Made by a program: the position numbers and the translations under genes. Of a DNA stretch of 64,000 nucleotides, positions 8,584-19,205 are shown piece after piece (the first letter of the stretch is position 1; every line of letters begins with the position of its first letter). This DNA is from Pseudoips prasinana (lineage: Eukaryota > Arthropoda > Insecta > Lepidoptera > Nolidae), in the NCBI GenBank assembly GCA_951640165.1, contig OX621261.1, positions 868,001 to 932,000 on the forward strand, read 5' to 3'. The notes beneath the pieces are model-generated. The model saw nothing but the letters and a program-made list of their open reading frames with translations, was not told where the DNA came from and searched no databases.

Positions 8584-9921
8584 CACAGGTCTGCAATGGT
8601 TTTCCCCTTTCAGTTTTGATGAGCGATTTGGATAGATTTTGAGGCGCTGATTACGGGAAAAATATTAAAAAAATTCCATCACGTCAGGATTTTTAGTTAT
8701 AGATCATCCTTTTTTTTGCCTAAATTACTTAAGCCTTCCTAGTAATTTAATAATTATTTTATTTTAATCGTATCTTATTGAACAAAAAACACACTAAATG
8801 GTTGAAGTAGACATTAATGAATGAGTTCTCATAAATGTAGTTAAACATAACTTTTAATTAAGTATGTGATATACCCTTATTATCAAAAAAAACTAGTGGA
8901 TTTTAGGTCATTTGCTGAAGACCTCATTTCTTGTAGGCTAAATGCATTTTTTATAGAAATTAACTTAAATCGTTAGAAGACAGTTAATGAGGGTAGATTA
9001 ATATTATTTTGTATAAATAGCACCATCACTATTTTTAAAAAGTCAGTACTTCTGTGCAATTCGTAACGCTTACTTGAAAAATGTCATCGCGAAAGTGTTT
9101 AAACTCTCCGGACAATTTTTGCTACATTTGTGGGCAATTTATGCTGAGAAAACAGCAACATAACATAACCGAATTTATAAGGAACGTTTATAATATGTAT
9201 TTTGGCCTAACAATCGCCAATCAAGATAAACAGTGGGTCCCACATAAAGTTTGTACCACCTGCGTTCGTGAACTTCGAAAGTGGTCAAAAATCTTTTAAG
9301 GAAGTAGTGAGGCATTTACTAGGAAACCATAAAAGTCCAAATTATGAGGAAATTGTAAAGAAAATGATTGAAAATTTCGGCAAAATGGGATGTTCGATGA
9401 GCATTAAACTTCACTTCCTTAATTCGCATTTGGACTACTTTCCTGATAACTTGGGAGCTGTAAGTGAAGAGCAAGGCGAAAGATTTCACCAGGACTTGAA
9501 GGAGATGGAACGTCGCAATCAGGGAAAGTGGAATAAAGTAATGATGGCAGACTACTGTTGGCTATTAAAGCGTGATGATCCAAGTCGGAATTTCAAGCGA
9601 AAATCTCACAATCGGAGCTTCGGTGAAAAAAAAGCAAGATACCATAAAAGTATTTAATATTTTTAATTTATTTATTACTGTCCCTTCAATGTATTTTTAA
9701 TGTTTTAAGTTTAGCAATACTTGTTGTTGTTACTTCATTTTAATAAAAAAAACCTTGTAAAGTTGGCCTTTTTTTCGATTTCACATAAAAGGATTTTTCA
9801 AAAAAACTGAGGGTGATAGGACAAATCCAAGTACATATTCGTAATCAGCGCACCAAAATACCTCAAGATCAGCAATCAAATCCAAAAGGGGAAAATAAGA
9901 GTTCAAATTTGCAGACCTGTG
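8584..9921 (+). mobile_element. DNA transposon with about 90-bp imperfect TIRs, carrying an uncharacterised gene family
   Basis: The ends are inverted copies. CACAGGTCTGCA at 8584-8595 pairs with TGCAGACCTGTG at 9910-9921. Inside these, CGTAATCAGCGC and AAAGGGGAAAA occur on both sides in mirror order (8600-8658 and 9839-9895). The sequences flanking the element join into one LINE reading frame if TT is counted once, suggesting a 2-bp duplication. The cargo is the deleted ORF at 9081-9657. I cannot assign a superfamily. The outer bases slightly resemble hAT ends, but no 8-bp duplication is present. Confidence 0.65.
9081..9657 (+). pseudogene. Internally deleted gene of an uncharacterised arthropod multicopy family
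   Basis: Two overlapping frames. The N-terminal part (from the ATG at 9081, 72 codons) has CYICGQF, then CTTCVRELRKW: two Cys pairs suggesting a small zinc-binding module. The second frame (9268-9657) carries the C-terminal part, with KLHFLNSHLDYFPDNLGA, SEEQGERFHQD and ADYCWLLKRD. From general knowledge these are the two ends of a protein of several hundred residues that is repeated in many arthropod genomes. The middle is missing and the frames are fused at about 9290. The imperfect inverted repeats around it indicate that the gene travels as a transposon. Biochemical role unknown. The deletion makes this copy non-autonomous. Confidence 0.6.
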
Positions 9922-10560
9922 TTAGCGAACGCCAATATGGTTTTCGCCACGGCCGCTTAGCTGGTGTTCTTCTAGCGGATCTCACACACCGATGGGCGTT
10001 GGCCATTGAGAATCAAAGTGAGGCATTGGCTATCAGCCTAGACATGGCGAAAGCGTTTGATCGGGTCTGGCACCACAGTCTCCTATCGAAGTTGCCAGAA
10101 TAATGTCTTCCCGAGGCATTATGCAACTGGATTGCCAGCTTTTTGTGCAAACAGAAGCATTAAGAGCCATTGTAGATGGCAGCTGCTCGGATAGAATGGA
10201 CATCAACGCTGGCGTTCTACAAGGATCCGTGCTGGCCCGTACGCTGTTTTTGCGGCATATCATTGATATGGGTGGAAGAAATCGCTTAATGCGATAAGAC
10301 CGCCCATTGTACATGATTGTGTTATTAGTGTCCAACGAATTTGTCGTATTTGAGTGTGTACACTAAAGAGTATTCTATATCTTATCCATAGGAAACATTC
10401 ATTGCTTTGCGGATGACAGCACCGGGTACACCTCCTACACGGGCCGTGCCAATACCTTCCAACCCATTATCGAAAAAGTCGTGAAAAACTTGTGTCTGAA
10501 ATCGAATGCAGAGTTTCCGATTGGGTGCGACTGAATTTAGTCCAATTTTTATATAGTCTT
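9922..10560 (+). pseudogene. Non-LTR reverse transcriptase fragment, interrupted by the DNA transposon
   Basis: Begins right after the transposon end with SERQYGFRHGR, then SLDMAKAFDRVWHH (RT catalytic Asp block). In shifted frames come GLPEALCNWIASFL, VDGSCSDRMDINAGV and VLQGSVLA. A gap of unrelated sequence (10298-10390) precedes IHCFADDSTGYTSYTGRAN, the second catalytic block. There are several frameshifts. It is a Jockey-superfamily type of RT without endonuclease here. It ends at about 10560 in unrecognised sequence. Confidence 0.75.
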
Positions 10561-10628
10561 TGACAATAGAACCTTAATGGTTGAATTTCGACCAAGTGCG
10601 ATCTCTAGTATACATTAAATACACTCAC

Positions 10629-10844
10629 CTTTCTCTTCGGATGTCACATGCAGAGATTCACGCCCCTGGATGTTCCTAACTGTTAACAGTTCTGGCGCAC
10701 ACCAAGTATCATCAGAGTTAGTTTGTGACAGATCATGATCCGATTGAGTAGATTGCGGGACTGATTGTGTCTGATTAATGGGCGGCCGCGTATCAACCTG
10801 CTCTACATGTGCATATGCTAAAGGATCTGATTCAGGATACAGCA
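10629..10844 (-). CDS. ZAD-gene exon 5
   Basis: 216 bases on the minus strand. The acceptor is TTTTACAG (forward 10845-10852) and the donor GTGAGT (forward 10623-10628). The exon begins with two bases and ends with one base of split codons, exactly the phase needed after exon 4 (21889-21770). It encodes a Gln/Ser/Asp-rich, low-hydrophobicity stretch containing YPESDPLAYAHVEQVDTRP and NSDDTWCAPELLTVRN. That resembles the disordered linker between ZAD and C2H2 fingers in insect ZAD proteins. No domain is visible. Splice quality and phase support a real exon; linkage across 11 kb of transposons is inferred. Confidence 0.7.
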
Positions 10845-11030
10845 CTGTAAAATCGAAAAAATAACGCTACAGATTAAAATTATTCAATACTAAAACCCAA
10901 CTACTTAAAAAACACGTTGGCAAAAGCAGGAAATTAGAAAATATTTTCACCTTTAATTGTTATGCGCAAACCTTTCACTGTTTACTGCCTATGAAATTAA
11001 CAAATTCCACGTAACATATTTTATATATAT

Positions 11031-11145
11031 ATACACACACAATCATAGTGATGTTAAGCGGATAGCCGTAAATATAAACACACACACACACACACTACCA
11101 CGAGCCACGGCTATCCGCTTAACATCACTATGATTGTGTGTGTAT
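11031..11145. repeat. Perfect 39-bp inverted repeat, 37-base loop
   Basis: Arm 11031-11069 contains GTGATGTTAAGCGGATAGCC. Its exact complement is at 11107-11145, and the loop carries a CA microsatellite. It lies just beside the 3' end of the SINE-B copy. Confidence 0.9.
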
Positions 11146-11257
11146 GTGGTTCTTCCATTTTTGAAGTAAAACACGCTTTACTTGGGATGTAAGCTGGGGA
11201 ATGCGTAACGACAGCGTTACCAAAGGTGGCATCGAGCGAGCCGAACGGAAGTTGAGA

Positions 11258-11645
11258 TGAGGATGATGATGATGTCCTCCCGGCCGAATTTCGACCACGG
11301 CGGCCAGTCTCAATGGAGATTAGGCAATTGCGCAGGACATATTATAGTGCACAAGTGTGTGCGCAAACACAGGGGCACTTTCTACTCCATCACTCTCATG
11401 ATCCGATGAGACGACTAGCGACACGACCGGAAAGAGATCAGGTACAGGACCGACGACTTTACGTGCTCTCCGAGGCACGGGGGTATACTACAGCCAACTC
11501 CCAGACTTCGGGCTGATACTGAGAAATTTCTTTTTACGGAAAAATCCCAAAATCACTTTTTGACCCGACCCGGGATTTGAACCCAGGCCCTCATAGTCTG
11601 CGGTTTAACACGCTACCGCTAGACCAACGAGACGAGGATATAAGT
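11258..11645 (-). mobile_element. SINE-B, near full-length
   Basis: Minus strand. The tRNA-derived head at about 11645-11563 has A box TTGGTCTAGCGGTAGCG and B box GGGTTCAAATCCC. A body of about 280 bases includes GCACAAGTGTGTGCGC and the reverse of CCTCCCGGCCGAATTTC, and it ends in a CAT/ATC tail near 11258-11272. I recall this body as frequent in Lepidoptera. Related copies are at 8222-8386 (head only) and about 17865-18075 (decayed body). Confidence 0.75.
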
Positions 11646-12010
11646 TAGTGAAGATAGAAAGAGAGAGTGTGTGACATTATCTATATCTTATAGCCTGTTA
11701 CGTTTCATATATCTAAATATTACTTCAGTCGTGTACTCTAAAGCACACAATTTTTTTTATTCACTACATCTCCTGCTGATGCCGATGAAAAAGTAATAAT
11801 AAATAATACTGAATTCATTCATACCTTAATATAGACAGAACCATTCAGACAATATATGGTAAAATATAAGTTTTAATAATTAAACCTAAACTTAATCTCC
11901 TTGACAATAACTTAATACAAGCTAGCTGAATATCACTACTATTATAAAATAAATTGTATAAATATTTTAACATTCCGTATACGTAAATATCTGTAATAAG
12001 TAACTAGAAA
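11646..12010. other. AT-rich spacer
   Basis: No gene or named repeat recognised. It lies between SINE-B and the hairpin at the DIRS-like end. Confidence 0.4.
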
Positions 12011-12287
12011 TAATATTAATGTTTTGCATTGTAACAAAACACTTATTATATGTTGGAGAAAGCATGCTTAAATTCGTTCAGAATATTGAAATTATTTGTG
12101 GTACATACCATAATCCAGGGATATACATACACAATTCTTTCACCAGAGGGCGCTTCAACTCATTTCGCGCCAATTCAACTGACAAGTGACATTAAATCTT
12201 CATCACCAGCAAGCCCCTTGAAACTATGCTGTGCGTTTTCTCCAACATATAATAACTGTTTTGTTTTAATGCAAAACATTAATATTA
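12011..12287. repeat. 51-bp-arm hairpin at the 3' end of the DIRS-like element
   Basis: Arm 12011-12061 and arm 12237-12287 are inverted complements with about 3 mismatches. They share TAATATTAATGTTTTGCATT and TTATATGTTGGAGAAA, and enclose the 120-bp terminal segment. Confidence 0.85.
12058..12177. repeat. DIRS-like inverted terminal repeat, left copy
   Basis: 120 bases from GAAAGCATGCTTAAATTCG to GCGCCAATTCA. They are inverted relative to 21504-21623 with about 2 mismatches. Confidence 0.9.
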
Positions 12288-12708
12288 TATGACTTCAAAA
12301 ACGCACAGCATAGAATGAAGATCTGTTTGATATCTGATTGTGAACAGAATTTACATTAATGTCGCCAGACAACGAATGTCCTTAAGTTGCTAATGTGACT
12401 AATACTACTGTGTAATTGCTAATGAAAAAGTGATGTAAATTAAAACTTGCTTTACTGGTGTGAAAAAGATATAATAAAAATTATTAATGAAAATATTTTT
12501 TTAAACCTAAATCTCCTCTTGAGTTGCAGTAATTGAACTAAATATAAACTTATTATCACAAATCAACAAGTACTGTAAGTATTTCTATAAAAATCAAACA
12601 TAAAACAAAACAATTTCAGTTATTATTATGAAACAAATTAAAACTATTATTTAAGAAATAATACCGCTAAAAGTGTAATATTGAGATCATATTAAGTAAT
12701 CATTGAAA

Positions 12709-13690
12709 CTAAACAGTCTTAAAATTATTATATAAACCAGCACAATCACTGCTAGAACTATTTACTGCACGACAGTAATATTTTGAAAATGTTTCCACAC
12801 ACTTCCAATTTCCTCTATCCAGAATCTCTTCTACAGGTCTATTATCCAACCATCCACGGGATGCGACAGCTGAACGTATACTTCCGGGAGAAGCATCTAT
12901 ATTAGCCAGCTTAAAAACTGAACGCAACCAACCTGCAGTCATAGTTCTAGAAGCTGGTCTTAATACTCCTGTAATAGAGATAAAAGAGACCTAATTTCTG
13001 TATCCCTCCTGCGTCTAGCCTGAGAAGCTTTAATCAAGTCCTTCACATGGGCTACTGGACAAATACTGTGATCCCTATGTTTCATAAAAAGCCAGCCTGA
13101 TTGTCTGTGGGTACCGGTGTCAGTCTTTGAACCGAATTTTGGCCAGAATGTTATTGTGCTATCAGGCTCTGTATATCGGTTTTCAGAGAGTTCCAGAAGG
13201 GTGAGATCATGAAGTCTACGGCCAGAAGCTCAAGGCTGTTCGTCTACTCTTGTCAAATAAGCTGTCAGAGCAGGATGAAGATCTAAGCCAGTTAAATAAT
13301 AAATTCGCATCCCATATAGGTGTTCTTGGTGGTTGAGGCTTAGAATATGAAATAGACAAATAAATTTTTTTTTTAAAGATTTTATAGTTGTTGCACAGTA
13401 AGTTGATATAGCTGACTTGTGTAATAAAATAATTGTACTATATGCAAATTTATTTTCTAGATGCAGACATGCTAAAAATCTGGGCACATCTTTTCCTTCT
13501 GGACTCTTACTCAGAATGTTGTTAGCTTCACACCTGTGCAACCATCTCTTTAGGGGGGCATTATAGGTGTTAAGTGTGGAAGGCAGCTCTCCTTAAGCAA
13601 CTGCTTCTCTGCCCTACTTCAATCCTTTATTTGATTTGCCACCTTTCCAATCCTGAAGGAATAACTTGTCTACCTGTGGAGGGTTCGTCC
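12709..13690 (-). pseudogene. DIRS-like tyrosine recombinase
   Basis: Tyrosine recombinases of DIRS elements integrate a circular DNA intermediate. Reading the minus strand gives, in order: VPRFLACLHLENKFAYSTI and HKSAIST (core-binding region), HDLTLLELSENRY, ITFWPKFGSKTDTGT, WLFMKHRDHSICP, and finally ASPGSIRSAVASRGW with VETFSKYYCR, the C-terminal catalytic Tyr block. A poly-A stretch near 13370, a stop at 13230 and further shifts break the frame. The upstream end was cut from the rest of the element by the Gypsy insertion at 13720. The last 77 codons (12942-12709) are open. Confidence 0.75.
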
Positions 13691-13724
13691 CTGTTGCCCA
13701 GTCCACCAAAACCTGCCTCAGATT

Positions 13725-13935
13725 TGTTATGTTCGTAGCAATATCGAAGCTAAGAAATAGCTGATGCGTTTTTGGATTCACTTCGATATATTGTAGAATA
13801 ATTAAACACAATCTCATTAGATGATAGCAATTTTAATGAATGAGTCACAAGCCAAAGATGTTGTAAAAGGGAAGGAGAGTGCACGATGTTGGGTTGCCAA
13901 CTCTGAATGCGGTTGACCCCCGCACATACATCACA
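13725..13935 (-). repeat. 3' LTR of the nested Gypsy element
   Basis: 211 bases, TGTTATGTTCG to CATACATCACA on the plus strand. On the minus strand this is the downstream LTR. Confidence 0.92.
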
Positions 13936-13943
13936 CCCTCCTA
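13936..13943 (-). other. Polypurine tract
   Basis: On the minus strand TAGGAGGG directly precedes the 3' LTR. This is the expected primer site for second-strand DNA synthesis. Confidence 0.6.
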
Positions 13944-14227
13944 CTTAAACCATGAGATACAGTCTTCACTAACTTATTCTAAACAAAACTATCTTATAAT
14001 AACAGAACCATGTAGTCTTAACTACATATTATTAAAAACATATATCATCGCCTCCAGTCCAATTCGCGCAGTCTTAGCAATAACATTGTACACCATCAGT
14101 GGTAACAAAATTAAGTAATAACAATAAAAAAATGGTACACCATTCCTAATTGTACACAATTGTACACTTGTGTTAATACACTAAATTAAACCAAAAATTT
14201 TAACTACAGACAATCATAACAACGACA

Positions 14228-15535
14228 TTAAGCAGGTCCCAATACTGATTGTGAAGTGAGCGACTGCGATACCGTCGGTTCCCCTAAACCATTCAGTTGG
14301 TTATCGGATTGGGGTTCGGGCAATGGTAGCGTAATTGCAGTACGGTGTGATACTTTTCGAATTTGATCTATGTGTCTTTTAATAGGTGGACCATTTTCCC
14401 TATCAATTAAATAATATCTAGAACCTAATTGCCCTTTAACTTTACCACTTAACCATCTATCCTCTCCACCAAAACCTCGAGCCCATACCTTATCGCCAAC
14501 CTCTAAAAATCGTGGCTGTCCTCCCGCACTATCTATCTGTTTACGTTGAGCATTTTGCACTCTTTTACTAACGCCATGTAGACCTTCGTCGGTCAAAAGG
14601 TCCAAACGCGATCTTAACGATCTCCGTTGCAATAACATAGCCGGAGATTGCCCCGTAGTGGTATGCACTGTATTCCGATATACAAACAAATAAGACTTCA
14701 ATGCCACATCAAAATCACACTTGTCTCTTGAAGCCTTTTTTAGGGCTTTTTTACAGAGTTTGACAGCATTTTCGGCTGCACCATTGGAAGAAGGATGATA
14801 AACTGGTGTGAATATATGCTTAATACCATTATTACGCATGAATTCAGCCACTTCCTCTGAAGTGAAAGGCGGTCCATTATCTGAGACTACTTCTTTTGGT
14901 AAACCAAATCGGGAGAATACATCCCTTAAAACTCTAATAACATCCTTGCCTGTTTTAGTATTCATCTCAAAAGCTTCTATCCATTTTGTTGATGAATCCA
15001 CCATCACAAAAAATGATTTTCCTTCAAAAGGTCCTAAGAAATCAAAATTCAGCCTGCTCCATGGCTCGGCAACATACGGCCATGGCTGCGGAGGTGCCTT
15101 AGGTGGTGCCGAAGCTTCTAATCTACAAGTAGTACAATCCTGGCACTCCTTTTCAATGTCCGCATCAATCCCCGGCCACCAGACATAGCTGCGCGCTAAA
15201 GATTTCATTTTAACAACCCCTATGTGACTAACATGTAACTCTTTAAGTATTTTATACTGAGCCTTTAACGGAATCACCATTCTATAACCCCACATTAAAC
15301 ACCCTGCATCTATATACAACTCATTTTTTCTACAAAAATATGGTTGTAGCTCTGAATCCTGACATTTTGCCGGCCATCCTGATCTTACACAAACCATGAC
15401 CCTTTTTAAAATATCGTCTTTCAGTACTAATTCCTTAACCTCCTTATTTGTTATTGGCAAAAAGTCTTGTACAAATTTAACATAAGTAATCTCCTGTTTG
15501 GTTTCTTGCGGCCAGCCTATCGGTAACCTAGACAA
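14228..15535 (-). CDS. Gypsy integrase (pol C-terminus)
   Basis: 435 open codons on the minus strand. Integrase joins the cDNA ends to host DNA. A zinc-binding HHCC module is seen (HVSHIGVVKMKSLARSYVWW, then CQDCTTC). It is followed by the DDE core: Asp in LNFDFLGPF, Asp in VSDNGPPFTS, Glu in SNGAAENAVKLC. A C-terminal SH3-like part holds KVWARGFGGEDRWLSG. The start at 15535 is only the first start codon after upstream frame damage; the natural protein is part of a Gag-Pol polyprotein. It ends about 290 bases before the 3' LTR. All three catalytic residues are present. Confidence 0.88.
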   Translation of the reverse strand: MSRLPIGWPQETKQEITYVKFVQDFLPITNKEVKELVLKDDILKRVMVCVRSGWPAKCQDSELQPYFCRKNELYIDAGCLMWGYRMVIPLKAQYKILKELHVSHIGVVKMKSLARSYVWWPGIDADIEKECQDCTTCRLEASAPPKAPPQPWPYVAEPWSRLNFDFLGPFEGKSFFVMVDSSTKWIEAFEMNTKTGKDVIRVLRDVFSRFGLPKEVVSDNGPPFTSEEVAEFMRNNGIKHIFTPVYHPSSNGAAENAVKLCKKALKKASRDKCDFDVALKSYLFVYRNTVHTTTGQSPAMLLQRRSLRSRLDLLTDEGLHGVSKRVQNAQRKQIDSAGGQPRFLEVGDKVWARGFGGEDRWLSGKVKGQLGSRYYLIDRENGPPIKRHIDQIRKVSHRTAITLPLPEPQSDNQLNGLGEPTVSQSLTSQSVLGPA

Positions 15536-16860
15536 GGCATCAGCCCCGTTCTAGTCTGTAGGTACAAATTTGATATCATACTGATAACCAGAAAGAATCA
15601 ATGCCCACCTTTGAAGCATGCTTGCAGCCATTGTTGGCTGGTATTATTTTTTTGTCACCAAAAAGGGATACTAATGACTTATGGTCTGTTTTCAAAGTAA
15701 ATCTACGTCCATACAAGTATTGATGGAACTTTTTTACGCCAAATATAATGGCCAGTGCTTCTTTTTGAGTAACTTCTTTCAGCAGAATTTAAAACCCTTG
15801 ATGCATAGGCAATTGGACGTTCGGACCCATCTGGTAAAACATGGGCAATGACAGCACCAATTCCTGTAGCACTCGCATCTGTCGTCAACGTAACTGGCAA
15901 CCCAGGATCATAGTGAGCTAAAATTTCACTAGATGACAATATTTTATTTATTCTGTTGAATACTTTAACACAACTTTCGGTCCATTCGAACTTAACACCC
16001 TTTTTTAATAACTCATATAACGGAGTTAAAATCATACTTATGTTTTTTACAAACTTTGCATAATACATTACCATACCTAAAAAAGACCTAAGCTCTGATA
16101 CATTAGATGGCATAGGCACTTTTTGTATGGCCTCAACATTTTTCAAACAAGTTTTAACATCTTCTTTACAAATTACAAACCCTAAGTAAGTCACTTCCTC
16201 CGCAAAAAAAGTACATTTTTCCTTTCTCACTCTTAACCCATGACGTTGGAGTCTATCAAACACCTTGAAAAGAGTTTCCATATGCTCTGTATCATTCCGC
16301 CCAGTTATTATAATATCATCCAGAAAAACCCCTACTTTAGGTAAATCACCAAACAATTTCTCGATTTTCCTCTGAAAAATACCTGGACTGGATGACAAAC
16401 CATAAATTAAACGGATATTATATAATTCTTTATGAGTGTTTATCACTGTAAAAGGTTTTGATGCTTCATCCAAGCAAAATTGGGCATAAGCTTGAGAAAG
16501 ATCTATTTTACTAAATTTTTGTCCTAAATGTAATTTTGTAAGTAAATCTTCTATCCTAGGTAAGGGAAAATGGTCAACCACTAAATATTTGTTCAATGTT
16601 AATTTATACCACATAACCGCATAGATCCATCTTTTTTAATCACCGGTACTATTGGCGTAGCCCAATCCGATGTTTCCACAGGTGTAATTACTCCATCTCG
16701 CTGTAACTGCATAAGTGCCTCCTCTACACGCTGGCGTAATGCATAAGCCAAAGGCCGGGCTCTCATGAAAATTGGTCTTGCATCAGGTCGCAAATGTAGG
16801 CTCACTTCACCACCAGTAAAACAGCCAAGCCCCTCCGATAATACATCAGAGAATCTGCTC
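15536..16860 (-). pseudogene. Gypsy reverse transcriptase and RNase H
   Basis: Two overlapping frames give an almost complete RT. MSLHLRPDARPIFMRARPLA and VIKKDGSMRLCG (16805-16599) are the start of RT. Then 16614-15703 holds VDHFPLPRIEDLL, FSKIDLSQAYAQF and FLDDIIITG (the YxDD-equivalent catalytic block, here LDD), ending in RNase H with TTDASATGIGAVI. The RNase H end is shifted (about 15700-15536) but [10 protein letters not shown] and [11 protein letters not shown] remain readable. At least three frameshifts separate it from integrase. The upstream protease is not clearly seen and may fall in the damaged stretch. Confidence 0.85.
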
Positions 16861-17274
16861 TAAATTATCATCACGACATTCTTCCACGCTACAAATATCT
16901 TCATTACTGGTTTGTGCTTGTACCCATTTCATGTCGGTTCTTGTCCTGGGGCATACCTTCTTCAGATGTCCTATTACAAATCCGACATGTATACTGCCTA
17001 AACCGACAAGCATTATAGTTATGGTTCGCTCCACAAGCTCTACATTTAACCCCCAGAGAGTATGTATTGTTCTGTGCAGGCTGTTCCTGTTTAACTCGTT
17101 CCACACCAACACGTCGCTGGTTATACACACTGCTGTATTTCCTCCCTGATGACCTACCTCTGTTCGTCTGTATATTATAAGTAGTCACCGTCTGGGCTGA
17201 ACCTTTTATGGTACTGATGCCACTCTCCAACATTGCTGAATCCATCTCAGCTGCTTCCATTGCTACCGCTAGTT
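16861..17274 (-). pseudogene. Gypsy gag C-terminus with zinc knuckles
   Basis: Minus strand, 17260-16904 and a shifted frame. CRACGANHNYNAC fits CX2CX4HX4C, and CRICNRTSEEGMPQ is a second, broken knuckle (C-x2-C present, the rest shifted). Upstream residues AAEMDSAMLE are typical of the gag part before the knuckles. Nucleocapsid knuckles bind genomic RNA. The frame is lost before protease. Confidence 0.7.
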
Positions 17275-17424
17275 TTATTTTATTTTTTATTTATTTTAAT
17301 AGGTTAACCAACAATTATTTACACATTATAAGCCCGAGTTACGAGCTAAAAGATACAGTTTTTCGTGTAATAATCACTTATAGGCTAACACAGCATGCAT
17401 ATCAAATTAGCAATAATTAACTAT
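17275..17424. mobile_element. About 150-bp AT-rich insertion in gag
   Basis: It interrupts gag between AFQL (17425) and the AAEMDS segment. It begins with a TTTTATTTTATTTTTTATTT-like run on the left, resembling the tail of a short retrosequence. The source is not identified. Confidence 0.5.
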
Positions 17425-17630
17425 AAATGTAGTTGAAAAGCTTTAGTGAAAGTCGGCAACTCCCCTGCAAACAATCTCTGACGTATCACGTCATTTTCCA
17501 GGCCACATACAAACTGATCCCTCAGATTATCATCCAGTGCTGTTTCGAACTCACAAGACTTTGACAACTTCTTTAATACCGCCGCGTAAGTCGCAATGCT
17601 CTCCCCCTTCATCTGCTTCCTATGCCTAAA
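17425..17630 (-). pseudogene. Gypsy gag, central part
   Basis: Minus strand: FRHRKQMKGESIATYAAVLK, then CEFETALDDNLRDQFVCGL and NDVIRQRLF, the conserved capsid-like region of Mag-type gag proteins. It is cut on one side by the 1.25-kb insertion (17631-18876) and on the other by the short AT-rich insertion. The ORF start listed for this frame lies inside the insertion and is not real. Confidence 0.8.
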
Positions 17631-18876
17631 GGGGAATGCCCAAGTGACTATGGAAATTAGTATCGGTGCAAACATTATTGTCCTTAGATGAAAACTACTG
17701 TTCTATGCTGGGATTAATATATACTTTCAATTAAAATTAACATAATTTATGTAATTTGCCGGGTTTCATGGAAATAGATGGGTAAACATTGAACATCTTA
17801 GGTAAAGAAACGTTGGTTGCCGACTAGTTAATAGACAAATGATGACTTAAGTAATATTATGCGGTAGAGGTGGCCAATCTCAAAGAAGTCTAGCCTACTA
17901 AGCAGGATATATTGTAGTGCATGTGCAATCGTAGGTGCACTTCTATTTCATCGCTCTGATTGTCTAATGGGGCAGTGAACAGTTGATACACTGGCGAACT
18001 GTACTATCCATAATGAAGTGATATGAGACACTATTCGCCTCAATTTCAAATAAAAAAAAATCTCAAAATTCGCTCACTTTTCACAATAAGGAGTCTCCGT
18101 CTCAGATTAAAATTATTAGCATAATGGTGTCTCTTTCTCAAAGTCACTCGAGTTGTTACGTATTATAATCCACAACTGCACACACAAGAAATATCAAAAC
18201 ATTCGCCAAACACTATGATAAAAACTAGTAGTGACTTGCGCAGTTGCACTGTCACATAACGTCAAAAATCACTTAAGTGTTGCCAAAAATATTAACCAGA
18301 TATCGTTTTTTTTATCGATTTGCTTATCGTGACGTGTCATTTATTTTATATGTTCGTGTTTTTATATTCTAGCATTTAGAAAATAATAGAAATGAATAGT
18401 ATTTCTTTGTAAATAATAAATCTATAATTAGTTTAGGTTAAACAGTAATATTGTTTAAGTAGGAATGGCTTCATGGTCTTGGTTATTTCATAAATCAGGA
18501 ACCCGCACCACAACGTAACGAAAATGAATAGAATTAAGAATATTCAGCGCTAATTTACCATTACTTTGGCTATTTTATTGCTTAGGAACATCACTAATTT
18601 GGCTCAAATAAATCCTTATTTCTTTTTTGTCCATCGATTATTGACTTTAAATATTCCGAGAGAATTTATTTTTATTTGCGGCAACATTTTGTTAATGGCG
18701 CCGCTCGTTTTAATGCGTAAACAATAAAAGGACTTATAATTAGTTTTTCTTTTATCCGGCAAATGGGAAACTCCATATTACGATACTAAATTATGATAAT
18801 TAAAAATAGGATTTTTACTTATAATGATCATGTGGGACAACTTAGTTTTCAACGATACCGTCTGTGGGCATTTGCC
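17631..18876. mobile_element. 1.25-kb DNA element with imperfect inverted ends, inserted in gag
   Basis: Gag codons resume exactly on both sides (RYK at 18877 on, FRHRK at 17630 down). The ends match in inverted orientation: GGGGAATGCCCAAGTGAC on the left and GGCAAATGCCCACAGACG on the right. About 15-30 bases further in, TATCGGTG/TATCGTTG and TTGTCC also match. The inside has no transposase that I can see, but about 17865-18075 resembles a decayed SINE-B body. Superfamily not assigned, and no clear target duplication. Confidence 0.55.
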
Positions 18877-19144
18877 TTTATATCTTTCAGCTAACAAATT
18901 AGGTTTAGGCTGAAGATGGTCTTTCATCATCTTCTCAATGTCAGCCAGAAATAAAGAAGACGGCTTCGCCGGTGTACATAATGTAGCTAATAATTCATAG
19001 CTTACTACCCATAACTGTTATTAAAGTTGGTACCTTCATCTCTTCTTTAATGTCATTAACGATGAAATACTGAGTGACCCGTTCCATGTACAGCGTCCAA
19101 TTAACTGTGCCCACCTCAAATGCTTCCAATTTTCCCACCGGCAT
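18877..19144 (-). pseudogene. Gypsy gag N-terminus
   Basis: Starts at an in-frame ATG (19144) shortly after the primer-binding site and reads MPVGKLEAFEVGTVNWTLYM, VTQYFIVNDI, then KLYELLATLCTPAKPSSL and NLLAERYK. This is a normal gag beginning. It is cut after RYK by the DNA insertion. A TAA or shift after GSKL splits the frame near 18995. Confidence 0.75.
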
Positions 19145-19182
19145 CTTGACATTTATTTCTCTTCTGCGGCTCAAAATAACTG

Positions 19183-19202
19183 GTAGATCCAACTCGTCGC
19201 CA
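19183..19202 (-). other. Primer-binding site
   Basis: Minus strand TGGCGACGAGTTGG starts 4 bases after the 5' LTR and fits the complement of a tRNA 3' end (CCA). The same start, with one change, follows the left LTR of the second Gypsy element (TGGTGACGAGG at 49498). The tRNA species is not identified. Confidence 0.65.
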
Positions 19203-19205
19203 ATT

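Noticed and set aside
12050..12292. 80-codon open frame
   Set aside because: It lies within the inverted terminal segment and hairpin of the DIRS-like element.
14808..15188. 126-codon open frame on the plus strand
   Set aside because: Antisense shadow of the Gypsy integrase.
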